This document shows positions 24,686 through 32,866 of a stretch of 64,000 bases of DNA, in pieces (position 1 is the first letter of the stretch; the number at the start of each line of letters is the position of its first letter). A program made the translations under genes and the position numbers. This stretch comes from Actibacterium mucosum KCTC 23349 (GTDB lineage: Bacteria > Pseudomonadota > Alphaproteobacteria > Rhodobacterales > Rhodobacteraceae). The stretch covers positions 1 through 64,000 of the forward strand of contig NZ_JFKE01000011.1 of the NCBI RefSeq assembly GCF_000647975.1. Reading direction: 5' to 3'. The notes under the pieces were generated by a model. The model was not told the origin of the DNA. It saw only the letters and a list, made by a program, of their open reading frames with translations, and searched no databases.

Positions 24686-25522
24686 ATGACCAAACCTTGT
24701 ATCATTTGCGTGGCCATCACCGGCTCGGTCGCCACGAAGGCCAACAATCCTGCTGTTCCCATAACGGTTGAAGAACAGGTTGAAAGCACCCATGCCGCGT
24801 TCGAGGCGGGTGCAGCCATTGCTCATTGCCATGTCCGCAATGACGATCAAAGCCCCAGCTCGGACCCTGAAAAATTCGCCCGCCTGAAAGAAGGAATCGA
24901 GGAACACTGCCCCGGTATGATCATCCAATTCTCTACCGGCGGTCGCTCGGGTGCGGGCCGGGAACGTGGCGGGATGCTGCCGGTTGGTCCGGACATGGCG
25001 TCGCTTTCGGTTGGCTCAAACAATTTTCCCACCCGCGTTTACGAGAACCCGCCCGATCTCGTGGACTGGCTGGCCAGTGAAATGCGTCGTTATGAAATCA
25101 CCCCAGAGATCGAGGCATTCGACCTGAGCCATATTCTGACCGCCATGCGCATGCATGCGGCAGGCAACCTGCATGGCAAGCTTTATGTTCAGTTCGTCAT
25201 GGGTGTAAAAAACGCTATGCCCGTAGATCGGGAGGTATTCGACTTCTACGTTGAGCTTGTGCAAAGCCGTGCGCCAGATGCCAATTGGTGTGCCGCGGGT
25301 ATTGGCCCGAACCAATTAACCGTTAATGAATGGGCCATCGCCGCCGGCGGTCATACCCGCACCGGATTGGAGGATAACGTGCGCCTGGATCGAAGCACCC
25401 TGGCCCCTTCAAATGCCGCACTTGTTGCACGGGCAGCGGATCTCTGCTCAAAATACGACCGGCCTGTCGCAACTCCGTCACAGGCACGGCGCATCCTTGG
25501 ACTGCGCGACATCACTGCCTGA
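24686..25522 (+). CDS. BKACE-family beta-keto-acid cleavage enzyme (DUF849)
   Basis: 278 residues. TIM-barrel Zn enzyme of the 3-keto-5-aminohexanoate cleavage (Kce) superfamily. Zn ligands match: His47 and His49 in AIAHCHVR, and Glu229 in GHTRTGLEDN; also QFSTGGRSG (81-89). Known members condense a beta-keto acid with acetyl-CoA and split it to acetoacetate plus a new acyl-CoA. Subfamily substrate depends on pocket residues that cannot be read by eye. It sits between an aminotransferase and a 3-oxoacid CoA-transferase that could activate the acetoacetate released. Confidence 0.88.
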   Translation: MTKPCIICVAITGSVATKANNPAVPITVEEQVESTHAAFEAGAAIAHCHVRNDDQSPSSDPEKFARLKEGIEEHCPGMIIQFSTGGRSGAGRERGGMLPVGPDMASLSVGSNNFPTRVYENPPDLVDWLASEMRRYEITPEIEAFDLSHILTAMRMHAAGNLHGKLYVQFVMGVKNAMPVDREVFDFYVELVQSRAPDANWCAAGIGPNQLTVNEWAIAAGGHTRTGLEDNVRLDRSTLAPSNAALVARAADLCSKYDRPVATPSQARRILGLRDITA

Positions 25523-25684
25523 ACGGGAAGACCACCAAGTCCAGTTATAAATTGCACAAAAATCGGGCATACATACTAAGTATCATCACCTAGTTTGCCA
25601 AAATTGCGCGCCGCGGCGCAGCAAACGCAATTGACAACACATGACGCGCTGTTCAGGTTTCGCGAAATTTCAAAGGGGAGCATC
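25523..25684. other. Intergenic region before the CoA-transferase genes
   Basis: 162 bp. It holds a short palindrome ATACT-A-AGTAT near 25570, a TTGACA hexamer at 25631-25636 without a convincing -10 box, and an AAAGGGGAG ribosome binding site just before 25685. The CoA-transferase pair may therefore have its own promoter as well as read-through from the BKACE gene. Confidence 0.4.
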
Positions 25685-26380
25685 ATGAAGAAGATTTATG
25701 ACAATGCCGCCGAAGCTCTCGACGGGCTACTGCATGACGGCATGTTTATGGCGGCTGGCGGCTTTGGGCTGTGCGGCATTCCGGAACTGCTGATCCAGGC
25801 GATCAACGACGCCGGAACCAAGGATATCACCATCGCCTCGAACAATTGCGGCGTGGATGATTTTGGCCTGGGCATCCTTCTGGCTGACAAACAGATCAAG
25901 AAGATGCTGTCGTCCTATGTGGGCGAAAACGCCGAGTTCATGCGCCAATATCTTTCGGGCGAGCTGGAGCTGGAGTTCAACCCGCAGGGCACCCTGGCCG
26001 AACGCATGCGCGCCGGTGGCCACGGCATTCCCGGCTTTTACACCAAAACCGGTGTGGGCACGGTGATCGCCGATGGCAAAGAGCACAAGGACTTCAACGG
26101 CGAGACCTATATCCTTGAGGAAGGCATTTTTGCCGATCTGTCCATCGTAAAGGCGTGGAAAGCCGATGAGACGGGCAACGCGATCTTTCGCAAGACCGCC
26201 CGCAACTTCAACCCGCCCGCAGCCATGTGCGGCAAGACCTGCGTGATGGAGGTTGAGGAGATCGTGCCCGTTGGCAGCCTGGACCCCGACACGATCCACC
26301 TGCCCGGCATCTATGTGCACCGCATCATCCAAGGGCAGCACGAGAAACGTATCGAACAACGCACCACGCGGGAGGGCTGA
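25685..26380 (+). CDS. scoA: 3-oxoacid CoA-transferase subunit A
   Basis: 231 residues from the ATG at 25685, after an AAAGGGGAG site. The in-frame upstream extension is promoter sequence. It is the alpha subunit of succinyl-CoA:3-oxoacid (acetoacetate) CoA-transferase: [18 protein letters not shown] (about 18-35, the CoA-binding GxGxxG-like loop), [13 protein letters not shown] (about 49-61) and a [16 protein letters not shown] segment (about 113-128). With the B subunit it makes acetoacetyl-CoA from acetoacetate, either from ketone-body/PHB turnover or from the neighbouring BKACE reaction. Confidence 0.93.
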   Translation: MKKIYDNAAEALDGLLHDGMFMAAGGFGLCGIPELLIQAINDAGTKDITIASNNCGVDDFGLGILLADKQIKKMLSSYVGENAEFMRQYLSGELELEFNPQGTLAERMRAGGHGIPGFYTKTGVGTVIADGKEHKDFNGETYILEEGIFADLSIVKAWKADETGNAIFRKTARNFNPPAAMCGKTCVMEVEEIVPVGSLDPDTIHLPGIYVHRIIQGQHEKRIEQRTTREG

Positions 26381-26383
26381 GCC

Positions 26384-27010
26384 ATGTGGGATCGCAATCA
26401 GATGGCCGCACGCGCGGCAAAGGAACTGCAGGACGGCACGTATGTGAACCTCGGGATCGGAATCCCGACGCTGGTGCCCAACTTCATCCCCGACGGGGTC
26501 GAGGTGACGCTGCAATCGGAAAACGGCATGCTGGGCATGGGCCCCTTCCCGACCGATGACGAGGTTGATGCCGACCTGATCAACGCCGGCAAGCAGACCA
26601 TCACCGAACTGCCCAACACTGCGTACTTTGACAGCGCCACATCCTTTGGCATGATCCGCGGCGGAAAAATCGCCATGGCGATCCTGGGCGCGATGGAAGT
26701 GGACGAGAAAGGTGACCTGGCAAACTGGATGATCCCCGGCAAGCTGGTAAAGGGCATGGGCGGCGCCATGGACCTGGTGGCCGGCGTTGGCCGTGTCGTT
26801 GTGGTGATGGACCACACCAACAAGCATGGTGCCTCGAAGCTGCTGAAAGAATGCACCCTGCCGCTGACCGGCAAAGGTGTGGTGGACCGCGTGATCACCA
26901 ACCTGGGCGTTCTGGACGTGGTTGAGGGTGGCCTGAAAATCGTTGAAACCGCAGACGGCGTCTCCGAAGACGAACTGCGCGCTGCAACCGAAGCGACAAT
27001 CGTCGCTTAA
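26384..27010 (+). CDS. scoB: 3-oxoacid CoA-transferase subunit B
   Basis: 208 residues, starting 3 bp after the A-subunit stop. The catalytic Glu that forms the glutamyl-CoA thioester is in [14 protein letters not shown] (about 43-56). [15 protein letters not shown] precedes it, and [20 protein letters not shown] (about 125-144) is typical. The enzyme is an alpha2beta2-type complex in the cytoplasm. The gene ends 5 bp before a strong terminator, closing the operon. Confidence 0.94.
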   Translation: MWDRNQMAARAAKELQDGTYVNLGIGIPTLVPNFIPDGVEVTLQSENGMLGMGPFPTDDEVDADLINAGKQTITELPNTAYFDSATSFGMIRGGKIAMAILGAMEVDEKGDLANWMIPGKLVKGMGGAMDLVAGVGRVVVVMDHTNKHGASKLLKECTLPLTGKGVVDRVITNLGVLDVVEGGLKIVETADGVSEDELRAATEATIVA

Positions 27011-27014
27011 AATC

Positions 27015-27048
27015 AAAACAGGGGCCCGGTTCGGGCCCCTGTTTTTTT
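27015..27048. terminator. Bidirectional rho-independent terminator after scoB
   Basis: A perfect 14-bp stem (27015-27028 with 27032-27045, GC core CAGGGGCCCG) with a GTT loop and a run of seven T on the plus strand. On the minus strand the stem also ends in TTTT, so it can stop transcription of the convergent secreted repeat-protein gene. Confidence 0.9.
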
Positions 27049-27068
27049 GTTCCAGTTCAACTTGGCTA

Positions 27069-27407
27069 TTACAGGCCGTGGTTGAAACCGTCGCTTGCTT
27101 CTTCGATCGTGCGGAAGATTTCAGCTGCACGAGACTGGCTCTTGGTCGACAGAACGGCGTTCGAACGGTCGGACAGCAGACCACGGTTGTTCGATTCGTC
27201 CTGAGCAAAGATGTCAGCAAAGATTTCAGCTGCACGTGCCTGACCTTTGGTCGACAGCACTGCGTTCGGACGTGCGTTCAACAGACCACGGTTGTTACTG
27301 TCATCTTCGGCAGCGATACGAGCGAATTCGCGGTCGGCGCGTTCGTCAGCGTAAGCAGGAGCAACAACAGACAGGGCAAGGGCGGCAGTAAGGATTACGT
27401 TTTTCAT
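27069..27407 (-). CDS. Small secreted protein with two ~35-residue repeats
   Basis: 112 residues. A signal peptide (1-20, ending AYA) is followed by two near-identical units, about residues 32-66 and 68-101. Each has a D(E/D)SNNRGLL block, then NAVLSTK, then RAAEIF. A partial third unit, SDGFNHGL, ends the protein. No family is recognised. It is probably periplasmic or secreted and helical, and the repeat may bind a peptide or wall component. It is transcribed alone, convergent with scoB, with about 140 bp upstream that hold its promoter. Confidence 0.7.
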   Translation of the reverse strand: MKNVILTAALALSVVAPAYADERADREFARIAAEDDSNNRGLLNARPNAVLSTKGQARAAEIFADIFAQDESNNRGLLSDRSNAVLSTKSQSRAAEIFRTIEEASDGFNHGL

Positions 27408-27550
27408 AGTTCAGATCTCCATCAGAGTGTTTTGGGATACGGCGTTGTGCCGTTGATGATGTCGATCTGGGGTTGGGGTTCGCTCGCTTCAATGCACAGA
27501 AGCGTGAGGTTGAAAGTTTTACTGCGCACATATGCACACAGCGCTGTGAT

Positions 27551-28387
27551 CTACTGCGAGCCACTTGTGCGGAACACACAGCCGTCGCTGACAAGTTGCG
27601 GCGGTGTCATGCATAGACCCTGCGCCACAGTCCACGCGGCAAGAACCTTTGGAACGTAGTCGCGGGTCTCTGCATAAGGGGGGACGCCATCGTTTTTCTT
27701 CACAGCCCCTTCGCCGGCATTATACGCGGCAAGGACCAAGATAGGGTCGCCATCGAACTCTTGCATCAGCCAATCAAGGTATTTGACTCCGCCCGCGATG
27801 TTCTGTGCCGGATCCGCTGAATCCTCGACACCAAACCGTTCAGCGGTCGCCGGGATCAGTTGCATGACTCCATGCGCACCCTTTGGGCTCAACGCTTCGG
27901 CGTTGCCGCCGCTTTCTACACTGGCGACAGCCAGCGCGAGCGCCGGCGATACGGACGTTCCAACCGTGGCGATCAACAAATCTGTCCCATAGGTTTCCGC
28001 CAACGATTGCATTTGCGCCAATCGTGGTTTTGAAACCCCCGTCCCTTCCGGTCCTGCGGCAAGCGCCGTCACGGCCTCTTGTAAACGCCCGGGGGCACTA
28101 TCAATCAGAGAGGGAGAGATGAGCTCCCAGTACCAGGCATAGCTGCCAATCCCGGACAAAGGGTTTGGTGCAACGGCAACGGTGCTTTCGGGCTGTGGCA
28201 GATCGCTGGGTGGTGCAATCACAGCGGGATTATCTCGTGGCGGCACCTGAACGGTGATCCTTTTCTTTGTATCGGGTGCGGGCGGCTTGACGCGCTTGAA
28301 TGTAAACCCGGACGAGGCCGGCACCTCGGCCAAAACCCCGCCCGCCAGGACAACCCCTGCCAGTGCTGCAAGAAAAACTCGGTTCAT
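27551..28387 (-). CDS. Lytic murein transglycosylase (SLT domain)
   Basis: 278 residues from the ATG at 28387 (MNRVFLAALAG), which gives a clean signal peptide (about 1-20). After a Pro-rich linker, the C-terminal SLT domain has the catalytic Glu in ALAVASVESGGNAEA, followed by SPKGAHGVMQLIPATAERFGV, NIAGGVKYLDWLM and LAAYNAGEGAV. It cleaves peptidoglycan glycan strands, making 1,6-anhydro ends. Its position beside the tad pilus genes suggests it opens the wall for the pilus; this is inference. It diverges from flp1. Confidence 0.88.
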   Translation of the reverse strand: MNRVFLAALAGVVLAGGVLAEVPASSGFTFKRVKPPAPDTKKRITVQVPPRDNPAVIAPPSDLPQPESTVAVAPNPLSGIGSYAWYWELISPSLIDSAPGRLQEAVTALAAGPEGTGVSKPRLAQMQSLAETYGTDLLIATVGTSVSPALALAVASVESGGNAEALSPKGAHGVMQLIPATAERFGVEDSADPAQNIAGGVKYLDWLMQEFDGDPILVLAAYNAGEGAVKKNDGVPPYAETRDYVPKVLAAWTVAQGLCMTPPQLVSDGCVFRTSGSQ

Positions 28388-28742
28388 TTTGGGCTCTGCT
28401 CTGCCTCTGTTTTCGTGCAAACAGTCGCAAATTTTGAGTTTTTCGGCCAGAAAATTCGGTGTTTGGGGCAAGTTTCACAGGGTGATTCACCTTAACCAAA
28501 GGTTATTCCAAATTTTCTTTAAAAAAACATTCCATTTAAAAACAAATACTTAAGTCGTTTTTGCCGGGAAATTTGAAGTCGTCAAAAATTGCCCTGCACC
28601 CGCCAAACTCTTGCCCCATTCCAAGGGCTAATTAACGCCATGCCAACGAGGCAAACGGGACAACAAACACCCCGGGAGCCAAACAGGCGAAGAAACTGAC
28701 TGACTGACTGACTGACACACACTTAACTGAGAGGGTTATCCC
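28388..28742. promoter_or_regulatory. Divergent control region between the transglycosylase gene and flp1
   Basis: 355 bp with no gene. It holds a CtrA-like site (TTAA-N7-TTAT at 28492-28506, itself part of the inverted repeat TAACC-AAA-GGTTA), an A/T-rich stretch at 28507-28570, a five-fold ACTG repeat at 28695-28716 and a GAGAGGG ribosome binding site before flp1. CtrA control of tad pilus genes is known in Caulobacter. Assignment here rests on one imperfect site. Confidence 0.45.
28695..28716 (+). repeat. Tetranucleotide (ACTG)5 tract in the flp1 leader
   Basis: Five perfect ACTG units plus AC lie 27-48 bp upstream of the flp1 start codon. Slippage of such a tract would change leader length and could alter expression of the pilin. 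Phase variation is speculation. Confidence 0.7.
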
Positions 28743-28937
28743 ATGAAACTGTTTGAAATGATCAAAAACTTCCGCAACGACGAAGACGGCGCTGTTACCG
28801 TTGACTGGGTTGTGCTGACCGCGGCCGTTGTTGGCCTGGGCTTCGCAGTATTCCAGTCGGTAGACGGTGGTCTGACCGCTCTGGGTTCGAACATCTCGAC
28901 CGAAGTTGCTGGTGTTACTGTTGCTGCTGGCGACTAA
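28743..28937 (+). CDS. Flp-family type IVb pilin (first copy)
   Basis: 64 residues. A short basic leader (MKLFEMIKNFRNDEDG) ends in the Gly after which the prepilin peptidase would cut. The mature protein starts AVTVDWVVLTAAVVGLGFAVF, the hydrophobic assembly helix. Canonical Flp pilins have Glu-Tyr at +5/+6; here these are Asp-Trp. It is the major pilin candidate for the downstream tad machinery. It has its own terminator, so it can be made in large excess over the rest of the locus. Confidence 0.88.
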   Translation: MKLFEMIKNFRNDEDGAVTVDWVVLTAAVVGLGFAVFQSVDGGLTALGSNISTEVAGVTVAAGD

Positions 28938-28963
28938 TAGTCACCGCGCATAACACGCAAATG

Positions 28964-28990
28964 GGCCGCATCGTTCGATGCGGCCTTTTT
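28964..28990 (+). terminator. Rho-independent terminator after flp1
   Basis: Perfect 10-bp stem GGCCGCATCG (28964-28973) with CGATGCGGCC (28976-28985), followed by TTTTT. It separates the pilin transcript from the downstream genes. Confidence 0.88.
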
Positions 28991-29175
28991 GTTTTTGCGC
29001 GCATGTGAGTGGGCGGCTTGCCATTACCCTTAGCTTCCGCGCCGAAGAGCCATTCGGCTCTAAAAAGTAGCTAAAATGCCTTCTTTTGGCCCGATTGGGG
29101 TGCGACAAACCATGGCCGGACGTCTGTTTGGTATTTGGTAATGCCGTGTGTTCGGCCGTAATTATGGAGGGCGCC

Positions 29176-29364
29176 ATGCGCCAGATTGTGAAAAAGCTGT
29201 TCTGCGACGAGGAAGGCGCTGTCACCATCGACTGGGTGGTTCTGACGGCAGCCATCACCGGCCTTGCATTTGCTGTGATCTACTCGATGGCAAACGGCTC
29301 CGAGACATTGGCTGACTCGCTTAGCGGGAACTTGACCAGCCTGCCCGTCGCCGTCGGCGACTAG
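29176..29364 (+). CDS. Flp-family type IVb pilin (second copy)
   Basis: 62 residues from the ATG at 29176, preceded by a GGAGG at 29166-29170; upstream in-frame ATGs lack such a site. The leader MRQIVKKLFCDEEG ends at the Gly cleavage site and the mature part starts AVTIDWVVLTAAITGLAFAV, again with Asp-Trp at +5/+6. The C-terminal half differs strongly from the first copy apart from the shared VAVGD-like end. It could be a minor or conditional pilin. A hairpin AGAGCC-ATTC-GGCTCT lies about 115 bp upstream. Confidence 0.85.
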   Translation: MRQIVKKLFCDEEGAVTIDWVVLTAAITGLAFAVIYSMANGSETLADSLSGNLTSLPVAVGD

Positions 29365-29534
29365 TCAGCCCGCGGAACATGCCATTGGCGCGAAATCGTG
29401 CAAAATCCCCGTTTTCACCACCGGTGGACCACCTTTCTGCCGCATTTCGCCAATAACTTTTCACCAATCGCTGGGCTGTGCGGTTATTTCACACGGATTG
29501 AAACCGCGCGCCCGTTCATATGAAAGGAACGGCT

Positions 29535-30383
29535 ATGCGGCTACTTTTTGCATTTGTTCTGCTAATGGGCCTGGGTCTTGCGGGCTTTGCCGTCTACATG
29601 GTGCAGGGCTATGTCGCGCAGTATCAAACCGCCCTCGCAAACGAGCAGGCAGAGCGCGCCAAACAGATCAAGCTGACCGAAGTTTACATCGCCACGCGGG
29701 CCTTGGCCTATGGCGAGGAACTGATGGTTGAGGACGCCAAACTTGTTCCCTGGCCGGCAGAAACACTGCCCGAGGGAGTGTTTCAGGTTGCCGAGACCCT
29801 GTTCCCCGAAGAAAACGCCAAACCGCGCCTCGTATTGCGCGCCATGGAAGCCAACGAACCGCTTCTGGCCGTAAAGGTAACCCAGCCTGGCGAGGATGCG
29901 GGCATCACGTCGCGCCTGTCCAAAGGCATGCGCGCGTTTGCGATCTCGGTTGACGTAAGCTCGGGCGTTTCCGGCTTCTTGCGCCCCGGTGACCGCGTGG
30001 ACGTTTACTGGACGGGGTCGGCCAGAGGCAAAGCCAAGGTGACGAAACTGATTGAGGCTGGCGTCCGTTTGATTGCTGTTGACCAAACCGCCGACAGCAA
30101 TCGCCAAGGTCCAACCATCGCGCGCACGGTCACCGTCGAAGCAAGCCCACAGCAGGTTGCGACATTGGCCCAGGCCCAATCGACGGGTCGCCTTTCGCTG
30201 TCGCTGGTCGGCGCGACCGACGAAACCGTGGCTGCAGCAGTAGAGATTGACCAGAACCTTCTGCTGGGCATCGAAGACGAAGAAGAGCAGGAAGTTGTGG
30301 AAGCTGAACCGCAAGAGATCTGCACGATCCGTACGCGCCGCGGCGCAGATGTGGTCGAAATTCCTATCCCCTGCACCAACTAG
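29535..30383 (+). CDS. cpaB: Tad pilus assembly protein CpaB/RcpC
   Basis: 282 residues. The ATG at 29535 follows an AAAGGA with good spacing, so it is preferred over the ATG at 29520. An N-terminal membrane helix (about 3-25) is followed by an SAF-like domain (VYIATRALAYGEELMVEDAKLVPWP, about 49-73) and a conserved GMRAFAISVDVSSGVSGFLRPGDRVDVYWT segment (about 133-162). The C terminus has two Cys (CTIRTRRG and PCTN). CpaB is periplasmic and works with the secretin CpaC. A hairpin with 9-bp arms (30408-30437) follows the gene but has no T-run. Confidence 0.9.
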   Translation: MRLLFAFVLLMGLGLAGFAVYMVQGYVAQYQTALANEQAERAKQIKLTEVYIATRALAYGEELMVEDAKLVPWPAETLPEGVFQVAETLFPEENAKPRLVLRAMEANEPLLAVKVTQPGEDAGITSRLSKGMRAFAISVDVSSGVSGFLRPGDRVDVYWTGSARGKAKVTKLIEAGVRLIAVDQTADSNRQGPTIARTVTVEASPQQVATLAQAQSTGRLSLSLVGATDETVAAAVEIDQNLLLGIEDEEEQEVVEAEPQEICTIRTRRGADVVEIPIPCTN

Positions 30384-30592
30384 GGGTACGCGAATATTAC
30401 GGTTGTCAAAGCGGGCGGGGGCTTTCCTGCCCGCTTTGGCGTTGGGTCGTGAACGGTATTGTTGCGGGTTATCCACATAAGTTACCGCGCCCAAACGGTT
30501 GATTCTTGCAAAAAAACTCGAATTGGCGCATTGTGCAGCCAATTGGGCAAAAATAGACCCTTAAAAAACAGTGATCGGAGAGGCAGGATCAC
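30384..30592. promoter_or_regulatory. Intergenic region between cpaB and cpaC
   Basis: 209 bp. It contains a 9-bp-arm hairpin (30408-30437), a perfect DnaA box TTATCCACA (30469-30477), an inverted repeat AATTGGC-N10-GCCAATT (30521-30544) and a GGAGAGG ribosome binding site just before cpaC. A separate promoter for the secretin gene is likely. Confidence 0.4.
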
Positions 30593-32023
30593 ATGCGAAT
30601 GAAGACCATTATCAGGGCAGCCCTGTTGGGCATCGCTGTCGCGGCCGGAGGAACTCTTCCCGTTTCAGCGAACACTCTGCGTGTCATGTCCGGCGCAGCA
30701 TCCAGCAATCTCGACATTCCGATGAACCGGGCCGTTGTGGTTGAGAGTGACGTTCCATTTGCGGAACTGTCCATCGCCAACCCCGGTATCGCCGACATCT
30801 CGACCCTTTCGGATCGTCGCATCTACGTTTTGGGCAAGGAGCCGGGCCGTACAACGCTGACGCTGCTTGGCCCCGATGGCAGCTTGATCACCAACGTTTT
30901 GGTCCGTGTCACGCCGGATATCAGCGAGCTAAAGGAACGCCTGCGCGAGGTTTTGCCGGGTGAACCGATTGAAGTGCGCCCCGCTAACGATGGGTTGATC
31001 CTTTCCGGAACTGTCACTTCGGCCGCTGCAATTGATCGCGCCTTGGACATGGCACAACGTTATGCGCCCGGCCGCGTCTCTAACCTGATGGCCATCGGCG
31101 GCAGTCAGCAAGTGTTGCTAAAAGTGCGCTTTTCGGAAATGAACCGTTCCGTCCGCAAGAGCCTGTCGTCCAGCATCGCGTTCAACGGCAGTTCTGGCGG
31201 TGGCGATGTCGGGTTTAACGGTGGTAACGGCACTTTCGCGCAAGACAACAACCTGGCGAACCTGTTCGATGGTGATCCCGCAACGGCGGTAGCCAGCGGT
31301 CTGGCATCCACGGGTGTGGCTTCGATCGGGTTTGGCGTTGGCAATGTCGAGTTCGCCGTTCTTCTTGAAGCTCTTGAATCAAAAGGATTTGTTCGCACAC
31401 TTGCCGAACCGAACCTGACAGCGCTTTCAGGCCAATCGGCAAGCTTCCTTGCCGGTGGCGAGTACCCGGTTCCCGTTGCGAATGAAAACGGATCGGTCAC
31501 GGTGGACTTCAAACCATTCGGCATTGAGCTGAACTTTACCCCACGCGTTGTCGGCAAAAACATCAACCTGCGCCTTGACGCAGAAGTCAGCAGCATTGAC
31601 GCCGCCGCCAGCTTCACGGATGGTTCAACGTCGATTGCCGGATTCTCGACCCGATCCACATCTACAACCGTTGAGATGCACGACGGCGAAAGCTTTGCCA
31701 TTGCCGGTCTGTTGCAAGATGATTTCAGCTCGGCAACCGGTCAAGTACCGTGGTTGGGTGATGTGCCGATCCTTGGCGCGCTGTTCCGCAGTGCCGAGTA
31801 CGAGCGCCAACAATCCGAACTGGTGATCATCATCACCGCACATCTGGTCACACCGACAACCGGCGAAGCTTTTGCCTTGCCAACGGATCGTGTCAGGCCC
31901 CCCAGTGAACACGAACTTTTCCTCAACGGCAAAGTTGCCGCCGAACGTCGCCCGCAATCGGGTGCCGCCGGCGAGGTTGCCCGGCAGGACTTCTCGGGTT
32001 CCTACGGTTACGTTCTGGAGTGA
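30593..32023 (+). CDS. cpaC: Tad pilus outer-membrane secretin CpaC/RcpA
   Basis: 476 residues with a signal peptide (about 1-26, ending PVSA). The N-terminal domain (NRAVVVESDVPFAELSIANPGIADI through LTLLGPDG) is the pilus-type N domain, followed by a BON-like region and the secretin beta-barrel region with VLLKVRFSEMNRS, FAVLLEALESKGFVRTLAEPNLTALSGQSASFLAGGEYPVPV and VPWLGDVPILGALFRSAEYERQQSELVIIITAHLV near the C terminus. It forms the outer-membrane channel for the Flp pilus. The stop lies 5 bp before the OmpA lipoprotein gene. Confidence 0.93.
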   Translation: MRMKTIIRAALLGIAVAAGGTLPVSANTLRVMSGAASSNLDIPMNRAVVVESDVPFAELSIANPGIADISTLSDRRIYVLGKEPGRTTLTLLGPDGSLITNVLVRVTPDISELKERLREVLPGEPIEVRPANDGLILSGTVTSAAAIDRALDMAQRYAPGRVSNLMAIGGSQQVLLKVRFSEMNRSVRKSLSSSIAFNGSSGGGDVGFNGGNGTFAQDNNLANLFDGDPATAVASGLASTGVASIGFGVGNVEFAVLLEALESKGFVRTLAEPNLTALSGQSASFLAGGEYPVPVANENGSVTVDFKPFGIELNFTPRVVGKNINLRLDAEVSSIDAAASFTDGSTSIAGFSTRSTSTTVEMHDGESFAIAGLLQDDFSSATGQVPWLGDVPILGALFRSAEYERQQSELVIIITAHLVTPTTGEAFALPTDRVRPPSEHELFLNGKVAAERRPQSGAAGEVARQDFSGSYGYVLE

Positions 32024-32028
32024 TTGAG

Positions 32029-32691
32029 ATGACAAATTTCAAGCTGATAGCTCTGACAACCACCGCGGCCCTGGCCCTGTCGGCCTGTACGCCCAACACG
32101 ATCGCCGATTTCTATCGTCCTGCAGGGGACGATCTGGATACCGGCAGTTTCGGCAATCCGACGATGAACAACATCCAGGTTATGACCGGCGAGTTGAACG
32201 CCATCATCAACCTGACACGCAAGTTCGCAGACGAAGCTCCGGCAACGATCAATTTTGCCTTCGACAGTGCGGCACTGGATGCCGAAGCACAGGCCGCTTT
32301 GCGTCAGCAGGCCGCGTGGATCAAGGAATATAACCTCGCACGTTTCCGCGTGTATGGTCACACCGACAAAGTGGGCAGCGACGGCTATAACCGCTCGTTG
32401 GGTCTGCGACGTGCACGCGCCGCTGTGAACTTCCTCGTTGCACAGGGCATCGACCGCAGCCGCCTGGAAGCCGTTGTTTCCTTTGGCGAAACGCAGCCAT
32501 TGGTTCTGACCGAGAACCGCGAGCGCAAGAATCGTCGCACGGTGACCGAAGTGTCCGGCTTCATCAAGCCGCGCGATCAGATCCTTGATGGCAAGTATGG
32601 GTTGTTCGTCTACGACGAATACCGCCGCAGCGCGACGGAAACACATGTGGACGTTCCGTTCGACCCAGAAGCGTCCCGCGAAGAGCGCTGA
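32029..32691 (+). CDS. OmpA-family lipoprotein in the cpaD position of the tad locus
   Basis: 220 residues from the ATG at 32029, which follows GGAG at the end of cpaC. A GTG three codons earlier is less likely. Lipobox LSAC gives a lipidated Cys20. The OmpA C-terminal domain binds peptidoglycan: INFAFDSAALDAEAQAAL (about 80-97), FRVYGHTDKVGSDGYNRSLGLRRARA (about 113-138) and ERKNRRTVTEV. In other tad loci this spot is held by CpaD/TadG-type proteins. Here the protein probably anchors the secretin to the wall. Confidence 0.85.
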   Translation: MTNFKLIALTTTAALALSACTPNTIADFYRPAGDDLDTGSFGNPTMNNIQVMTGELNAIINLTRKFADEAPATINFAFDSAALDAEAQAALRQQAAWIKEYNLARFRVYGHTDKVGSDGYNRSLGLRRARAAVNFLVAQGIDRSRLEAVVSFGETQPLVLTENRERKNRRTVTEVSGFIKPRDQILDGKYGLFVYDEYRRSATETHVDVPFDPEASREER

Positions 32692-32866
32692 TCACCAAAC
32701 AATTTCGGCTTTTAAGCCGTAATGTTGCCAAGATTGCACTCCATCTTCTCCTGTGAGGCAGTAGCTGGCCCGGCATCGAGTCGGGCCCGCGTGGCTGCGG
32801 AGACAGGATAATCGCCACAAGGCATCCGGTTTCCGAGACACGCGAAACAGGAAGGATGCAGAGGGA
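32692..32866. other. Intergenic region before cpaE with two hairpins
   Basis: 175 bp holding CGGCTT-TT-AAGCCG (32706-32719) and GGCCCG-N9-CGGGCC (32767-32787). Neither is followed by a T-run. They may protect or pause the tad transcript between the outer-membrane and ATPase genes. No gene seen. Confidence 0.4.

Noticed and set aside
27481-27540. Clustered TGCACA-like motifs upstream of the secreted repeat-protein gene
   Set aside because: The copies are short and irregular and the CATATG core is too common to call a site.
28695-28716. Short tandem repeat as part of a CRISPR array
   Set aside because: The unit is 4 bp with no spacers. No CRISPR-like repeats or cas genes are present in the window.
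30408-30437. Hairpin after cpaB as a rho-independent terminator
   Set aside because: The stem has 9 bp but a 12-nt loop and no T-run, so it is noted only within the intergenic description.
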